Assembly (NCBI RefSeq): GCF_000378605.1
Contig: NZ_KB905157.1
Span: forward strand, 186,001-250,000
Source of the DNA: Thioalkalivibrio sp. ALJ21
Lineage (GTDB): Bacteria > Pseudomonadota > Gammaproteobacteria > Ectothiorhodospirales > Ectothiorhodospiraceae
Length of the DNA: 64,000 bases
Reading direction: 5' to 3'
Position numbers and translations under genes: made by a program. A model generated the notes under the pieces. It saw only the letters and a list, made by a program, of their open reading frames with translations, did no database searches and had not been told where the DNA came from. Position 1 is the first letter of the stretch, and the number at the start of each line of letters is the position of its first letter. Positions 7,513-17,111 of this stretch are shown here, piece after piece.

Positions 7513-8934
7513 ATGACGCGACCGATGCAATGGGCCCTGCTGGGGCTGATCCTGTTTGCCTTCTCCCTGCCGGCCTCGGCGCGCATGCTGCCGGACTTTG
7601 TTCCGCTGGCGGAGGAGCACAGCCCCGCGGTGGTCAATATTTCCACCACGCGTGAGCGCGAGGGTGGTCAGACGGGCGGACACCCCGATTTCGAGGGCTC
7701 TCCGTTCGAGGACCTGTTCGAACGCTTCTTCGGTTCGCCCCCGGGCGGCGAGGGGGGGCAGGGACGGATGCCCGAGCGCAGCTCGCTGGGGTCCGGCTTT
7801 ATCTACACCGAGGACGGCTACATCATCACGGCGAACCACGTCGTGGAGGGGGCCTCCGAGGTTGTCGTGCATCTCTCCGACCGGCGTGTGTTCGATGCCG
7901 AAGTGGTCGGCAAGGACCCGCAAAGCGACGTGGCCCTGCTGAAGATCGATGCCGATGACCTGCCGACGCTGGAGCTGGGCTCCTCGGACGACCTCAAGGT
8001 CGGCGAGTGGGTGCTGGCGATCGGCTCGCCGTTTGGCTTTGACCACTCCGTGACGGCCGGGATCGTCAGCGCCAAGGGGCGCAACCTCCCGACCGAGAAT
8101 TACGTCCCGTTCATCCAGACCGATGTCGCGATCAACCCCGGGAATTCGGGTGGCCCGCTGCTGAATCTGGACGGCAAGGTCGTGGGGATTAATGCCCAGA
8201 TCTACAGCCGCACCGGTGGCTTCATGGGGCTGTCGTTCGCTGTCCCGATCGAGATGGTCGAGGATGTCGTCAAGCAGCTGCGCGAGCACGGCGAGGTCAC
8301 GCGAGGCTGGCTGGGCGTGCTGATCCAGGAGGTGACCCGTGATCTGGCCGAGTCGTTTGGCATGGACAAGCCCAGCGGCGCCCTGGTCGCCCGCGTGCAG
8401 TCGGACAGCCCGGCGGAGAAGGCCGGCTTCGAGACGGGGGATGTGATCCTCAAGTTCAATGGGATCGAGGTCCCGAACTCCTCCGCGCTGCCGCCGATCG
8501 TGGGACGTACACCGGTCGGTACCGAGGCCGAGGTGGAGATTCGTCGCGGCGAGGAGACCAGGACCCTGACGGTCGAGATCGAACGCCTGCCGGACGATAT
8601 CGCGGCGGAGCGCGGCGGTCCCCAGCCGGAGCAGGGAGAGCGTGCCGAGCCGCAAAGCCTGCTCGGGATGCACCTGGAGCCGCTGGACGCGGCCCAGGCC
8701 GAGGAGCTGGGCCTCGACGGCGGGCTCGTGGTTACGGAGGTGACCGGCAACCCGGCGCGTTCCTCCGGCATTCGCCCGGGTGACGTGATCGTGCAGTTCG
8801 GTCGCCACTCGGTGGACTCGCTGGAGGAGCTGGAAGAGCAGATCGAGGCCGCCGGTAGCGGACGCACGGTGCCGGTCCTGATTCAGCGCGACGGCAACCC
8901 GACCTTTATCGCCCTGCGCATCCCGTCCGAATGA
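7513..8934 (+). CDS. degP: periplasmic serine protease DegP/MucD
   Basis: The 473-residue HtrA-family protease has a signal peptide (MTRPMQWALLGLILFAFSLP, then ASA). Its trypsin-like domain has the triad His109 (TANHV), Asp139 (QSDVALL) and Ser212 (GNSGGPLL). Two PDZ domains follow, at about 265-355 and 385-470. It degrades or refolds misfolded envelope proteins and closes the sigma-E stress loop. An ATG at 7483 would give ten more residues (MNARARAASI), but it sits before the expected start point of the sigma-E promoter and would put a polar stretch ahead of the signal peptide. Both starts may be used on different transcripts. Confidence 0.95.
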   Translation: MTRPMQWALLGLILFAFSLPASARMLPDFVPLAEEHSPAVVNISTTREREGGQTGGHPDFEGSPFEDLFERFFGSPPGGEGGQGRMPERSSLGSGFIYTEDGYIITANHVVEGASEVVVHLSDRRVFDAEVVGKDPQSDVALLKIDADDLPTLELGSSDDLKVGEWVLAIGSPFGFDHSVTAGIVSAKGRNLPTENYVPFIQTDVAINPGNSGGPLLNLDGKVVGINAQIYSRTGGFMGLSFAVPIEMVEDVVKQLREHGEVTRGWLGVLIQEVTRDLAESFGMDKPSGALVARVQSDSPAEKAGFETGDVILKFNGIEVPNSSALPPIVGRTPVGTEAEVEIRRGEETRTLTVEIERLPDDIAAERGGPQPEQGERAEPQSLLGMHLEPLDAAQAEELGLDGGLVVTEVTGNPARSSGIRPGDVIVQFGRHSVDSLEELEEQIEAAGSGRTVPVLIQRDGNPTFIALRIPSE

Positions 8935-8948
8935 TGGTCCTGCCCGGA

Positions 8949-8969
8949 CCCGGGCGCTGTGCGCCCGGG
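8949..8969 (+). terminator. GC-rich hairpin after degP
   Basis: CCCGGGCGC at 8949-8957 pairs perfectly with GCGCCCGGG at 8961-8969 around a TGT loop. No T-tract follows, so it may be a terminator or a transcript-stabilising hairpin between degP and the glutaredoxin-like gene. Confidence 0.5.
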
Positions 8970-8983
8970 CGGCGGCGGCGATC

Positions 8984-9226
8984 ATGATGCGGACCCTGAC
9001 GCTGTATCACCGCGAGGGCTGCGGGCTTTGCGAGCAGATGCTCGCGGAGCTTTCGGCCCTCAAAAGTCGTTATACTTTCGCCCTCGAGGTCGTCGACATC
9101 GACGAGGACCCGGACCTGCGCGCGCGTTTCAACGCGAAGGTCCCGGTGCTTGCGGTCGACGGCGACATTCTTTGCTGCCATTTCCTCGACCGAAAGGCAC
9201 TGCTGGACCTACTGGCCCCTGCATGA
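8984..9226 (+). CDS. glutaredoxin-like protein (DUF836 type)
   Basis: This 80-residue thioredoxin-fold protein has [15 protein letters not shown] with a CGLC pair (Cys13, Cys16), the cis-Pro region KVPVLAVDG, and a length typical of the short glutaredoxin-like DUF836 family. Its redox partner is unknown. The stop overlaps the lepA start (ATGA at 9223-9226), so the two are translationally coupled. A second ATG at 8987 is an equivalent start. Confidence 0.85.
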   Translation: MMRTLTLYHREGCGLCEQMLAELSALKSRYTFALEVVDIDEDPDLRARFNAKVPVLAVDGDILCCHFLDRKALLDLLAPA

Positions 9227-11028
9227 CCGAAACTCGCCTCACCCGTAATTTTTCCATCATCGCGCATATCGACCACGGCAAGTCCACGCTGGCCGACCGC
9301 CTGATTCAGGGCTGCCATGGCCTGACCGAGCGCGAGATGTCCGAGCAGGTGCTGGACTCGATGGACCTGGAGCGCGAGCGCGGGATCACCATCAAGGCAC
9401 AGAGCGTCTCGCTGTTCTACGACGCCCAGGACGGCCAGCGTTACCAGCTGAATTTCATCGATACCCCGGGGCATGTGGATTTTTCCTACGAGGTGTCGCG
9501 TTCGCTGTATGCCTGCGAGGGCGCACTGCTGGTGGTCGATGCCTCCCAGGGTGTGGAGGCGCAGAGTGTGGCCAACTGCTACACCGCGATCGACCAGGGG
9601 CTCGAGGTCGTCCCGGTGCTGAACAAGATCGACCTGCCGGCGGCCGAACCCGACCGCGTGGCGGCCGAGATCGAGGACGTGATCGGCATCGAGGCCACCG
9701 ACGCCGTGCGGGTCTCCGCCAAGACCGGCGAGGGCATCGCCGAGCTGCTGGAGGAGATCGTGCGCCGCATCCCGCCGCCGGAGGGGGACGCCGAGGCCGC
9801 GCCCAAGGCGCTGGTGATCGACTCCTGGTACGACAACTACCTGGGCGTAGTCGCGCTGGTGCGGGTGAAGGCCGGGCGCTTCTACGCGGGGCAGAAGATC
9901 AAGGCGATGTCGGTTGGGCGTGCCCACGAGGTCAGTCGGGTCGGGGTGTTCACGCCCAAGCCGGTGGACCGCGAGACCCTGGAGGTGGGCGAGGTCGGCT
10001 ACCTGATCGCGACTATCAAGGACATCTCCGGGGCCAAGGTGGGCGACACCTTCACCGACTTCAACAACCCGGCCTCGGAACCGGTGCCGGGCTTCCAGGA
10101 GGTCCAGCCGCGGGTGTTCGCCGGACTGTTCCCGGTCAGCGCGGATGACTTCAACGACCTGCGTGATGCGCTGGACAAGCTGCGCCTGAACGATGCCGCG
10201 CTGTCCTTCGAGCCGGAGACCTCGCAGGCGCTGGGCTTCGGCTTTCGCTGCGGCTTCCTCGGCATGCTGCACATGGAGATCGTGCAGGAGCGCCTGGAGC
10301 GCGAGTACGACCTCGACCTGATTACCACCGCGCCCACGGTGGTCTACGAGGTGGAAAAGAGCGACGGCGAGGTGGTGATGGTGCACAACCCCTCCGGGCT
10401 GCCGCCGAGCAACGAGATTGCCGAGATTCGCGAGCCGATCATCGAGGCGAACATCCTCGTGCCACAGGACTACGTCGGCGCGGTGATCACCCTGTGCATC
10501 GAAAAGCGCGGGGTGCAGACCAAGATGCAGTACCTGGGGCGTCAGGTGCAGCTGTCCTACGAGCTGCCGATGTCCGAGGTGATGCTGGATTTCTTCGACC
10601 GGCTGAAGTCCGCAACCCGTGGCTACGCCTCGTTCGACTACCAGCCGCGGCGCTTCCAGGCGGCGCCACTGGTGCGCGTGGATATCCTGATCAACGGCGA
10701 GCGGGTGGATGCCCTGTCCGGGATCGTGCATCGTGACCATGCGGAGTCGCGCGGTCGCGAGCTGACCGAGCGCATGGCCAAGATCATCCCGCGGCAGATG
10801 TACGAGGTGGCGATCCAGGCGGCGATCGGCTCGAAGATTATCGCGCGCTCCACGGTCAAGGCGATGCGCAAGAACGTGCTGGCCAAGTGCTACGGCGGCG
10901 ACGTCTCGCGCAAGCGCAAGCTGCTGGAGAAGCAGAAGGCGGGCAAGAAACGCATGAAGTCGATTGGCAAGGTCGATGTGCCGCAGGAGGCCTTCCTGGC
11001 AGTACTGTCGGTCGGCGACGACAAATAA
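9223..11028 (+). CDS. lepA: translation elongation factor 4 (LepA)
   Basis: The 601-residue translational GTPase begins [19 protein letters not shown] (P-loop AHIDHGKS). It carries the switch II motif DTPGHVDF and the NKID motif ([13 protein letters not shown]), followed by EF-G-like domains II, III and V. The LepA-specific C-terminal domain ends [29 protein letters not shown]. It back-translocates or assists stalled and assembling ribosomes. The ATG inside the preceding stop codon is the conserved family start. It is followed by lepB, as in most proteobacteria. Confidence 0.98.
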   Translation: MTETRLTRNFSIIAHIDHGKSTLADRLIQGCHGLTEREMSEQVLDSMDLERERGITIKAQSVSLFYDAQDGQRYQLNFIDTPGHVDFSYEVSRSLYACEGALLVVDASQGVEAQSVANCYTAIDQGLEVVPVLNKIDLPAAEPDRVAAEIEDVIGIEATDAVRVSAKTGEGIAELLEEIVRRIPPPEGDAEAAPKALVIDSWYDNYLGVVALVRVKAGRFYAGQKIKAMSVGRAHEVSRVGVFTPKPVDRETLEVGEVGYLIATIKDISGAKVGDTFTDFNNPASEPVPGFQEVQPRVFAGLFPVSADDFNDLRDALDKLRLNDAALSFEPETSQALGFGFRCGFLGMLHMEIVQERLEREYDLDLITTAPTVVYEVEKSDGEVVMVHNPSGLPPSNEIAEIREPIIEANILVPQDYVGAVITLCIEKRGVQTKMQYLGRQVQLSYELPMSEVMLDFFDRLKSATRGYASFDYQPRRFQAAPLVRVDILINGERVDALSGIVHRDHAESRGRELTERMAKIIPRQMYEVAIQAAIGSKIIARSTVKAMRKNVLAKCYGGDVSRKRKLLEKQKAGKKRMKSIGKVDVPQEAFLAVLSVGDDK

Positions 11029-11079
11029 CGCGCCCGGGTCGGAGCGGGCACGCCGCAAGGCGGTGATCGAGGACAATAC

Positions 11080-11850
11080 ATGGCGAATCTGGAACTGATC
11101 CTGGTACTGGCCACGGCCGCAACGGGCCTGATCTGGCTGGGCTGGGTGCTCCTGCGGCGGCGGCTGAGCCCCGAGCGCCAGGCGCGCATGCCGTGGTTCG
11201 TGGACTATTCGCGCTCGTTCTTTCCGGTGCTGCTGATCGTACTGGTGCTGCGCTCGTTCGTGGCCGAGCCGTTCCGTATCCCGTCGGGCTCCATGATGCC
11301 GACCCTGCTGGTGGGGGACTTCATCATGGTGAACAAGTTCTCCTACGGGATTCGCCTGCCGGTCACACGCACCAAGGTCTTTGATATGGGTGAGCCCGAG
11401 CGTGGCGAGGTCGTGGTGTTCAAGTACCCGCGCAATCCGCAAGAGGACTACATCAAGCGGGTGATCGGTCTGCCGGGCGATACCATCGAGTTCCGTGATC
11501 GTGTGCTGTACGTCAACGGCGAGGCACAGTCGGCCGAGCGTGTGGGCACCTTCGAGGGTGAGGGCTCCGGGGAAGTCATGTCGGGGGCCTCGCTGTACGA
11601 GGAAACCCTCGACGGACGCACCTACACGACGCTGATGCGCGAGGAACGCCCAAGCCTGGATGGCTCGGTGACGGTCCCCGACGGCCACTACTTCATGGTC
11701 GGAGACAATCGCGACAACTCGAACGACAGCCGGACCTGGGGTTTTGTCTCCGAGGACCTGCTGGTGGGGCGTGCCCTCTTTATCTGGCTGCATTGGGATT
11801 ACAATGAAGGGCACAGGGACTTTTCCCGGATTGGCCAGGCAATTCGTTAG
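11080..11850 (+). CDS. lepB: signal peptidase I (LepB)
   Basis: The 256-residue type I signal peptidase has two N-terminal membrane segments (about 4-24 and 48-60). It has catalytic Ser71 in IPSGSMMPTL, catalytic Lys126 in YIKRVIGLPGD, and the GDNRDNSNDSR box. It removes signal peptides from exported proteins at the periplasmic face. E. coli LepB is longer (324) because of an extra insertion; this size is common in other gammaproteobacteria. It lies between lepA and a DUF4845 gene. Confidence 0.97.
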   Translation: MANLELILVLATAATGLIWLGWVLLRRRLSPERQARMPWFVDYSRSFFPVLLIVLVLRSFVAEPFRIPSGSMMPTLLVGDFIMVNKFSYGIRLPVTRTKVFDMGEPERGEVVVFKYPRNPQEDYIKRVIGLPGDTIEFRDRVLYVNGEAQSAERVGTFEGEGSGEVMSGASLYEETLDGRTYTTLMREERPSLDGSVTVPDGHYFMVGDNRDNSNDSRTWGFVSEDLLVGRALFIWLHWDYNEGHRDFSRIGQAIR

Positions 11851-11888
11851 GTCCATTTCGCGGGCGCAGGCAACCAGGGGATAGGGCG

Positions 11889-12266
11889 ATGCGGCATTCC
11901 AGACATTCCATGCGCGGGGCGGGTGCCCTGACGGTGATGGCGTTGATCCTGCTGGCGCTGCTGGTCGGGACCTTCGTGATCAAGATGGGCACTCAGTACA
12001 CCCAGTATCTGACGGTGCGCTCGATCATGCAGGATGTCGCGACCCAGCCCGGTGCGGCCGAGAAAAGCGAGCGCGAGCTGTGGCGCGAGATGAACCGCCG
12101 CTTCCAGATCAACTCGGTGTACGACGGGATCGAGGAGGAAGACTTCTCGGTGACCGAGGAGGGCGATCGCCGGCAGATGCATCTGGAATACGAAGTCCGC
12201 CGCGAGTTCCTGGGGAACGTGGATGTGGTCGCGCGTTTTTCCCGTAGCGAAACCCTGGCGCCCTAG
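11889..12266 (+). CDS. DUF4845 membrane protein
   Basis: The 125-residue protein has one N-terminal transmembrane segment (ALTVMALILLALLVGTFVIK, about 13-32) and a periplasmic domain. The position between lepB and rnc and the pattern YTQYLTVRSIMQDVATQPG match the DUF4845 family. The resemblance of the N-terminus to pilin-like sequences is only superficial. No biochemical function is known to me. The conserved linkage hints at a role in signal-peptide processing or envelope quality control, which is inference. Confidence 0.8.
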   Translation: MRHSRHSMRGAGALTVMALILLALLVGTFVIKMGTQYTQYLTVRSIMQDVATQPGAAEKSERELWREMNRRFQINSVYDGIEEEDFSVTEEGDRRQMHLEYEVRREFLGNVDVVARFSRSETLAP

Positions 12267-12275
12267 AGAAACACT

Positions 12276-12986
12276 GTGGGATTGTCGGAACGTAACCTTC
12301 AACGATCGAGTCGCGACTTTCGCGAGCTGCTGCCGGAGGTGGTGCGCGAGGGCGATGGCGTTCGCCAGGCCCTGACCCATCGCAGTGCCGGCGGGCGCAA
12401 CAACGAGCGCCTGGAGTTTCTGGGCGATGCGGTCCTGGGTCTGGTTATCGCCGATGCCCTGTACGAGCAGCTGCCGGACGCGCCAGAGGGGGATCTCACG
12501 CGTCTGCGCGCGGCGCTGGTCAACCGCGAGTCGCTGGCGGCCCTGGCGCGCGAGTCGGGACTGGAAGGCACGCTCAATCTCGGTCAGGGCGAACGCAAGA
12601 GCGGCGGCCAGCGGCGCGATTCCATCCTCGCCGACGCAGTCGAGGCCCTGATTGGCGTGACCTACCGCGAGGCGGGCATGCAGGCTGCACGCGACTTCAC
12701 CCTCGCACTATATGCCGAGCGCCTGGGGAATCTCCCCTCCGCCGAGTCCCTGAAGGACCCGAAGACCCGGTTGCAGGAACAGCTGCAGGGCCGCAATGCG
12801 GAACTGCCTGTTTACGAAGTTCTGGAGGTGGTCGGTCCCGATCACCAGCGCCGTTTCACCGTCTCCGTGCATCTGCCTACCCAGGGCTGGGGGCAGCAGG
12901 GCGAGGGCTCCTCTCGGCGCCGCGCGGAGCAGGCTGCGGCCGAGGCTGCGCTGCAGCGGTTGCAGCAGCAGGCCCAGGAGCAGTGA
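12276..12986 (+). CDS. rnc: ribonuclease III
   Basis: This 236-residue protein carries the RNase III signature NERLEFLGDAVLGLV, the second acidic site DAVEALIGV, and a C-terminal dsRNA-binding domain (DPKTRLQEQLQGRN through RRRAEQAAAEAALQRL). It processes rRNA precursors and structured mRNAs. The start is GTG at 12276, nine bases after the DUF4845 stop. The stop overlaps the era start region, typical of the rnc-era operon. Confidence 0.97.
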   Translation: MGLSERNLQRSSRDFRELLPEVVREGDGVRQALTHRSAGGRNNERLEFLGDAVLGLVIADALYEQLPDAPEGDLTRLRAALVNRESLAALARESGLEGTLNLGQGERKSGGQRRDSILADAVEALIGVTYREAGMQAARDFTLALYAERLGNLPSAESLKDPKTRLQEQLQGRNAELPVYEVLEVVGPDHQRRFTVSVHLPTQGWGQQGEGSSRRRAEQAAAEAALQRLQQQAQEQ

Positions 12987-13903
12987 GCGGCATGGACAGC
13001 GCCCCCGAGTCCGGAACGCGGTGCGGTATGGTCGCGCTGGTTGGCCGCCCGAATGTCGGCAAGACCACGCTGATGAACCGTCTGGTGGGCGAGAAGCTGG
13101 CAGCCACTACGCGGCGTCCCCACACCACGCGCAATCGTATCCTCGGCATCGTGACCGAGGGCAACGACCAGATCGTGCTGATGGACACTCCGGGGATTGA
13201 TACCGAGCGCACGCGTCTGGTGAACCGGGTGCTGAACCGCACGGCCAGTCAGGCCCTGGCCGACGCGGACCTGGTGTGTTTCCTGGTCGAGGCGGGACGC
13301 TTTGGCGAGGGCGACGAGCGCATCGAGCAGCTGATTCGCCAGTCCGGGTGCCCGGCGCTGCTGGTGATCAACAAAGTCGATCGGGCGCGGGAAAAAGAAG
13401 AACTGCTGCCGTTTATCGCGGCGCGAATGGAGGCAATGCCGTATGCGGGTGTTGTCCCGCTGTCGGCAAAGACGGGTTCCAACGTCGCGGGCCTGATCGA
13501 CGAGATCCGGGGCCATCTGCCCGCCGGGCCCTTCCTCTACGACCCCGAGCAGCTGTCCGATCGCCCGGAGCGCTTCCGCGCCGAGGAGATGATCCGCGAA
13601 TCCCTGCTCGAGAGCCTCGGGCAGGAGGTCCCGTACTCGGTGGCCGTGCGCGTGGAGCAGTGGGCCGACGAGCCGCGGACGACGCACATCGACGCGGTGA
13701 TCATGGTCGAGCGCGACAGCCAGAAGGGGATCGTGATCGGCAAGGGCGGGCAGCGGTTGAAACGCATCGGACAGGCGGCTCGCCTGCAACTGGAAGAACT
13801 GCTGGGCCGCAAGGTCATGCTGCGCCTGACGGTGCGCGTCGAAGCGGACTGGACCCGGAATCCGCGCGCCCTGCGCGAGCTGGGCATCGAAGAGCCCCGG
13901 TGA
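12983..13903 (+). CDS. era: GTPase Era
   Basis: The 306-residue GTPase has G1 (GRPNVGKTTLMNRL), G3 (DTPG), G4 (NKVD) and a C-terminal KH domain with VIGKGGQRLKRIG. Era binds the 3' end of 16S rRNA and acts in 30S assembly. The start is GTG at 12983 overlapping the rnc stop, or ATG at 12992. It sits in the canonical rnc-era-recO order. Confidence 0.97.
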   Translation: MSGMDSAPESGTRCGMVALVGRPNVGKTTLMNRLVGEKLAATTRRPHTTRNRILGIVTEGNDQIVLMDTPGIDTERTRLVNRVLNRTASQALADADLVCFLVEAGRFGEGDERIEQLIRQSGCPALLVINKVDRAREKEELLPFIAARMEAMPYAGVVPLSAKTGSNVAGLIDEIRGHLPAGPFLYDPEQLSDRPERFRAEEMIRESLLESLGQEVPYSVAVRVEQWADEPRTTHIDAVIMVERDSQKGIVIGKGGQRLKRIGQAARLQLEELLGRKVMLRLTVRVEADWTRNPRALRELGIEEPR

Positions 13904-13919
13904 AGGCCCTGCGGCGCGC

Positions 13920-14579
13920 ATGAGTGGCGCGGCGACGGCTGTCACCCAGGGTGTGGTGCTGCATGCCAGGGCGCTGCGCGAGAACAGCCGTGTGCTGGAA
14001 CTGCTGACGGGCGAGGCCGGGCGTGTGGCGGCGGTGGTACGTGGCAAGGCGGGGTCGGTACAGCCCTTTGTGTTGCTGGATCTGGCCTGGCGCGGACGAG
14101 GCGAGCTGCCCACACTGCAGGTGGCGGAGCAGCAGCGGGTCTTTCCGCTGACCGGGCGGGCGCTGGTTTGCGGTTTGTACCTGAACGAACTGGTATTGCG
14201 CCTCTATCCGCGCGAGGCCCCGATCCCCGAGGCGCTGCCGGCCCTGCTGACGGCCTACGCGCGGCTGGCGGCCCGGGAGCGGGCAGACGTAGTGTTGCGC
14301 CGCGCCGAGTGGGCGTTGCTGTTGCCGATCGATTCCGGGCTCGAGCATGTCGATGTTGCCGAGCTTGAACCGGCGGTCTGGTATCGGTACGAGCCCGAAA
14401 TGGGGCTGGAGCCCACGGCACCGGGGCGCGCGGGCGCCATCGCCGGGGAGGCCCTGGCGGCGCTGGCTTCGGGGCAGTCGGTCCCCGATAATTATGCCCG
14501 CCCGGCGCGTGACTTCATGCGCGCCCTGATTGACCATCACCTGGCCGGTCGCGCGCTGCGCACGCGAGCGCTGCTGTAG
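13920..14579 (+). CDS. recO: DNA repair protein RecO
   Basis: The 219-residue protein has an N-terminal OB-fold with VLHARALRENSRVLELLTGEAGRVAAVVRG and the helical segment GLYLNELVLRLYPREAPIPEAL. RecO loads RecA onto SSB-coated DNA in the RecFOR pathway. It lacks the Cys4 zinc motif present in some RecO proteins. It starts 16 bases after era. Confidence 0.95.
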   Translation: MSGAATAVTQGVVLHARALRENSRVLELLTGEAGRVAAVVRGKAGSVQPFVLLDLAWRGRGELPTLQVAEQQRVFPLTGRALVCGLYLNELVLRLYPREAPIPEALPALLTAYARLAARERADVVLRRAEWALLLPIDSGLEHVDVAELEPAVWYRYEPEMGLEPTAPGRAGAIAGEALAALASGQSVPDNYARPARDFMRALIDHHLAGRALRTRALL

Positions 14580-14625
14580 CCCCGGCCCTGACACGCATCC
14601 AAGCCCATACAAGGCCACTCGTACC

Positions 14626-15393
14626 ATGTCGCATCCCGCACCGCTCAAGCTGGGGGTCAACCTCGACCACATCGCCACGATCCGCCAGGCGCGCCACACG
14701 CCGTATCCCGACTTGATGCAGGCGGTGCGCCTGGCCGAGGCCAGCGGCGCGGACTCGATCACCCTGCACCTGCGCGAGGATCGCCGCCATATCCAGGACG
14801 ACGATGTCTTCGGTATCAAGCCGAAACTCACGGTGCCGATGAATCTCGAGATGGCCGCCACCGAGGGCATGCAGGCGATCGCCCTGAAGCTGCTCCCCGA
14901 GGCCTGCTGCATCGTGCCGGAGAAGCGCGAGGAGCTGACCACCGAGGGCGGACTGGATGCGGCCGGGCAGCTCGAGCGGTTGCGCGATTTTGTGGCCCCG
15001 CTGACCGCGGCCGGGATCGAGGTCTCGCTGTTCGTGGAGCCGGACGTGCGCCAGTTGGAGGCGGCGGTCAAGATCGGCGCCCCGGTGGTGGAGCTGCATA
15101 CGGGCGCCTATGCCAATGCCCGTGATGCGGCCGAGCGCGAACGCTTGCTGGCCGGGATTAACGAGGCCGCCGCTGCCGGTCAGGCCATGGGGCTGGTGAT
15201 CAATGCCGGTCACGGGCTCGATTACGACAATGTGCGTCCGATCGCCGCGAATCCGGTCTTCCACGAGCTGAATATCGGCCACTCCATCGTGGCACGGGCG
15301 CTGTTTACCGGGTTGCCGGAGGCAGTCAGCCACATGCGCGGGCTGATGGACGCCGCCCGCGCCGGTCTGCCGGTCGGCCAGTACCCGGTGTGA
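14626..15393 (+). CDS. pdxJ: pyridoxine 5'-phosphate synthase PdxJ
   Basis: The 255-residue TIM-barrel enzyme has the signature LGVNLDHIATIRQARHTPYPD, the ITLHLREDRRHIQDDD loop, and NAGHGLDYDNVRPI. It condenses 1-deoxyxylulose 5-phosphate with 3-amino-2-oxopropyl phosphate to make pyridoxine phosphate. The ATG at 14626 gives MSHPAPLKLGVNLDH, the conserved family start; a longer frame would overlap recO. The recO-pdxJ-acpS order is typical. Confidence 0.97.
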   Translation: MSHPAPLKLGVNLDHIATIRQARHTPYPDLMQAVRLAEASGADSITLHLREDRRHIQDDDVFGIKPKLTVPMNLEMAATEGMQAIALKLLPEACCIVPEKREELTTEGGLDAAGQLERLRDFVAPLTAAGIEVSLFVEPDVRQLEAAVKIGAPVVELHTGAYANARDAAERERLLAGINEAAAAGQAMGLVINAGHGLDYDNVRPIAANPVFHELNIGHSIVARALFTGLPEAVSHMRGLMDAARAGLPVGQYPV

Positions 15394-15400
15394 TCGTCAG

Positions 15401-15781
15401 ATGATCCTCGGCATCGGCACCGACCTCGTCCAGGTGGCGCGCATGCAGGGCATGTGGGAGCGCCACGGTCGGCGGCTGGCCGAGCGGATCCTGCATCCGG
15501 TCGAGCGCGCCGATCTGCCGTCGGAGCACCCGGCGGGATTCCTCGCCCGGCGCTTTGCGGCCAAGGAGGCCCTTGCCAAGGCGTTGGGATGCGGAGTCGG
15601 GGCCGACATGGGACTGGCCGAGGCCGGGGTGACCCATGATGCCCGCGGGCGCCCCGAGTTTGTGCTGGAAGGCCGCGCGCGGGCGACTGCCGAACGCCTC
15701 GGGGTGGTCGCCATTCACTTGAGCATCAGTGACGAGCGTGACTATGCCCAGGCGTTTGTTGTCGTCGAGAGCGGCGAGTAA
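15401..15781 (+). CDS. acpS: holo-ACP synthase AcpS
   Basis: The 126-residue phosphopantetheinyl transferase has the motifs MILGIGTDLVQVARM and FLARRFAAKEALAKALG, the two metal and CoA-binding signatures of the family. It transfers 4'-phosphopantetheine from CoA to acyl carrier protein. It starts seven bases after the pdxJ stop. Confidence 0.96.
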   Translation: MILGIGTDLVQVARMQGMWERHGRRLAERILHPVERADLPSEHPAGFLARRFAAKEALAKALGCGVGADMGLAEAGVTHDARGRPEFVLEGRARATAERLGVVAIHLSISDERDYAQAFVVVESGE

Positions 15782-15905
15782 CCCGTATTTCCCTCCGGAC
15801 GTGGTTGCCCGGGTGGGGTCGGCTCCCTAGAATGTGGCCCCTTATGCCCATCCATGTCGGCTGAACGGATGGTGCCAGCCCTGAGCGAGTGACGGAGTCC
15901 AGTCC

Positions 15906-17111
15906 ATGCCCTGGAACGAACCGGGAAATAGTAACCGCGACCCCTGGAGTGGGGGCGGCGGTGGTAGCGGTGGTGGCGGGGGCAACCAGCCCCCCGATCT
16001 GGAAGAAATGATGCGCAAGCTGTCGCGCCAGCTGAACGGAATCTTCGGCGGTGGTGGCGACAGTGGCTCCGGGGGGGCCTCCGGTGGCGGCATGGGTCGT
16101 GGTACCCAGGCCCTGGTCAGCCTCGGGTTGATTATTGCTCTGGTGGTCTGGCTGGCCTCCGGCTTCCATATCATCTCCGAGGGCGAACGCGGCGTCGTGC
16201 TGCGCTTCGGCGCCTTCCAGGAAGTGAAGAACCCGGGCCCCGGCTGGCACCTGCCGTATCCGATCGAGCGCATCGAGATCGTCAACGTGGACAACGTGCG
16301 AACCATCGAGCACCGCGCGCTGATGCTGACCGGGGACGAAAACATCATCGATATCGATATCGCGGTGCAGTACCGCATCCTCGATCTGGTCGATTTTCTC
16401 TTTAACGTGCGCAATCCGGACTCCACCGTGAATCACGTAATGGAATCCGCGATCCGCGAGCGCGTGGGTCGTTCCAACCTGGACTTCATCCTCGGTGAAG
16501 GCCGTGGCGAGATTGCATCCTCGGCACGTGTTGTGATGCAGGAGAGCCTGGATGCCTACGGGGCCGGGGTTACGGTAACCGCCGTGTCCATGCAGCAGGC
16601 CCAGCCGCCGGAGCCGGTCCAGGAGGCCTTCGCCGACGCGATCCGTGCCCGTGAGGACGAGGTCCGCTTCCGCAACGAGGCCGAGGCCTACGCCAACGGG
16701 GTGATCCCGCGGGCCCGTGGTCAGGCGGCCCGTATCATCGAGGAGGCCGAGGCCTATCGCGATCAGGTCATTGCGCAGGCCGACGGTGATGCCGCCCGCT
16801 TCGACCAGTTGCTGGTGGAATACCAGCAGTACCCGGAAGTGACCCGCGACCGTCTGTATCTTGAGGCCGTCGAGGCCGTGCTCGAGGATTCGCGCAAGGT
16901 CATGCTCGACGTGGGCAGCAGCAACAACCTGATGATGCTGCCGCTGGATCAGCTGTTCCGTGGTACCGGTACCCGGTCCAACTCGGGTGATACGCCGACC
17001 CCGCAACCCATCGATACCAGCCGCGGTGGCCTGGGTGCCACTACTGGGTCAGGTGTCAATCGACTGGGTAGCCGTGATCCGGCGGCCCAGCGCTCGCGGG
17101 AGGTGCGCTAA
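15906..17111 (+). CDS. hflK: FtsH protease modulator HflK
   Basis: The 401-residue inner-membrane protein has a Gly/Ser-rich cytoplasmic N-terminus (about 1-55), one transmembrane helix (ALVSLGLIIALVVWLASGFHII), then a stomatin/prohibitin (SPFH) domain with EGERGVVLRFGAF and NPGPGWHLPYPIERIEIVNV. A coiled-coil Glu/Ala-rich helix and a low-complexity tail follow. With HflC it forms the periplasmic cage around FtsH. The TAATG junction couples it to hflC by one base. Confidence 0.96.
   Translation: MPWNEPGNSNRDPWSGGGGGSGGGGGNQPPDLEEMMRKLSRQLNGIFGGGGDSGSGGASGGGMGRGTQALVSLGLIIALVVWLASGFHIISEGERGVVLRFGAFQEVKNPGPGWHLPYPIERIEIVNVDNVRTIEHRALMLTGDENIIDIDIAVQYRILDLVDFLFNVRNPDSTVNHVMESAIRERVGRSNLDFILGEGRGEIASSARVVMQESLDAYGAGVTVTAVSMQQAQPPEPVQEAFADAIRAREDEVRFRNEAEAYANGVIPRARGQAARIIEEAEAYRDQVIAQADGDAARFDQLLVEYQQYPEVTRDRLYLEAVEAVLEDSRKVMLDVGSSNNLMMLPLDQLFRGTGTRSNSGDTPTPQPIDTSRGGLGATTGSGVNRLGSRDPAAQRSREVR

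Noticed and set aside
9070-11856. 928-codon open frame on the minus strand opposite lepA and lepB
   Set aside because: It is a shadow of GC-rich coding sequence with no recognisable domain, and it spans two confident genes.
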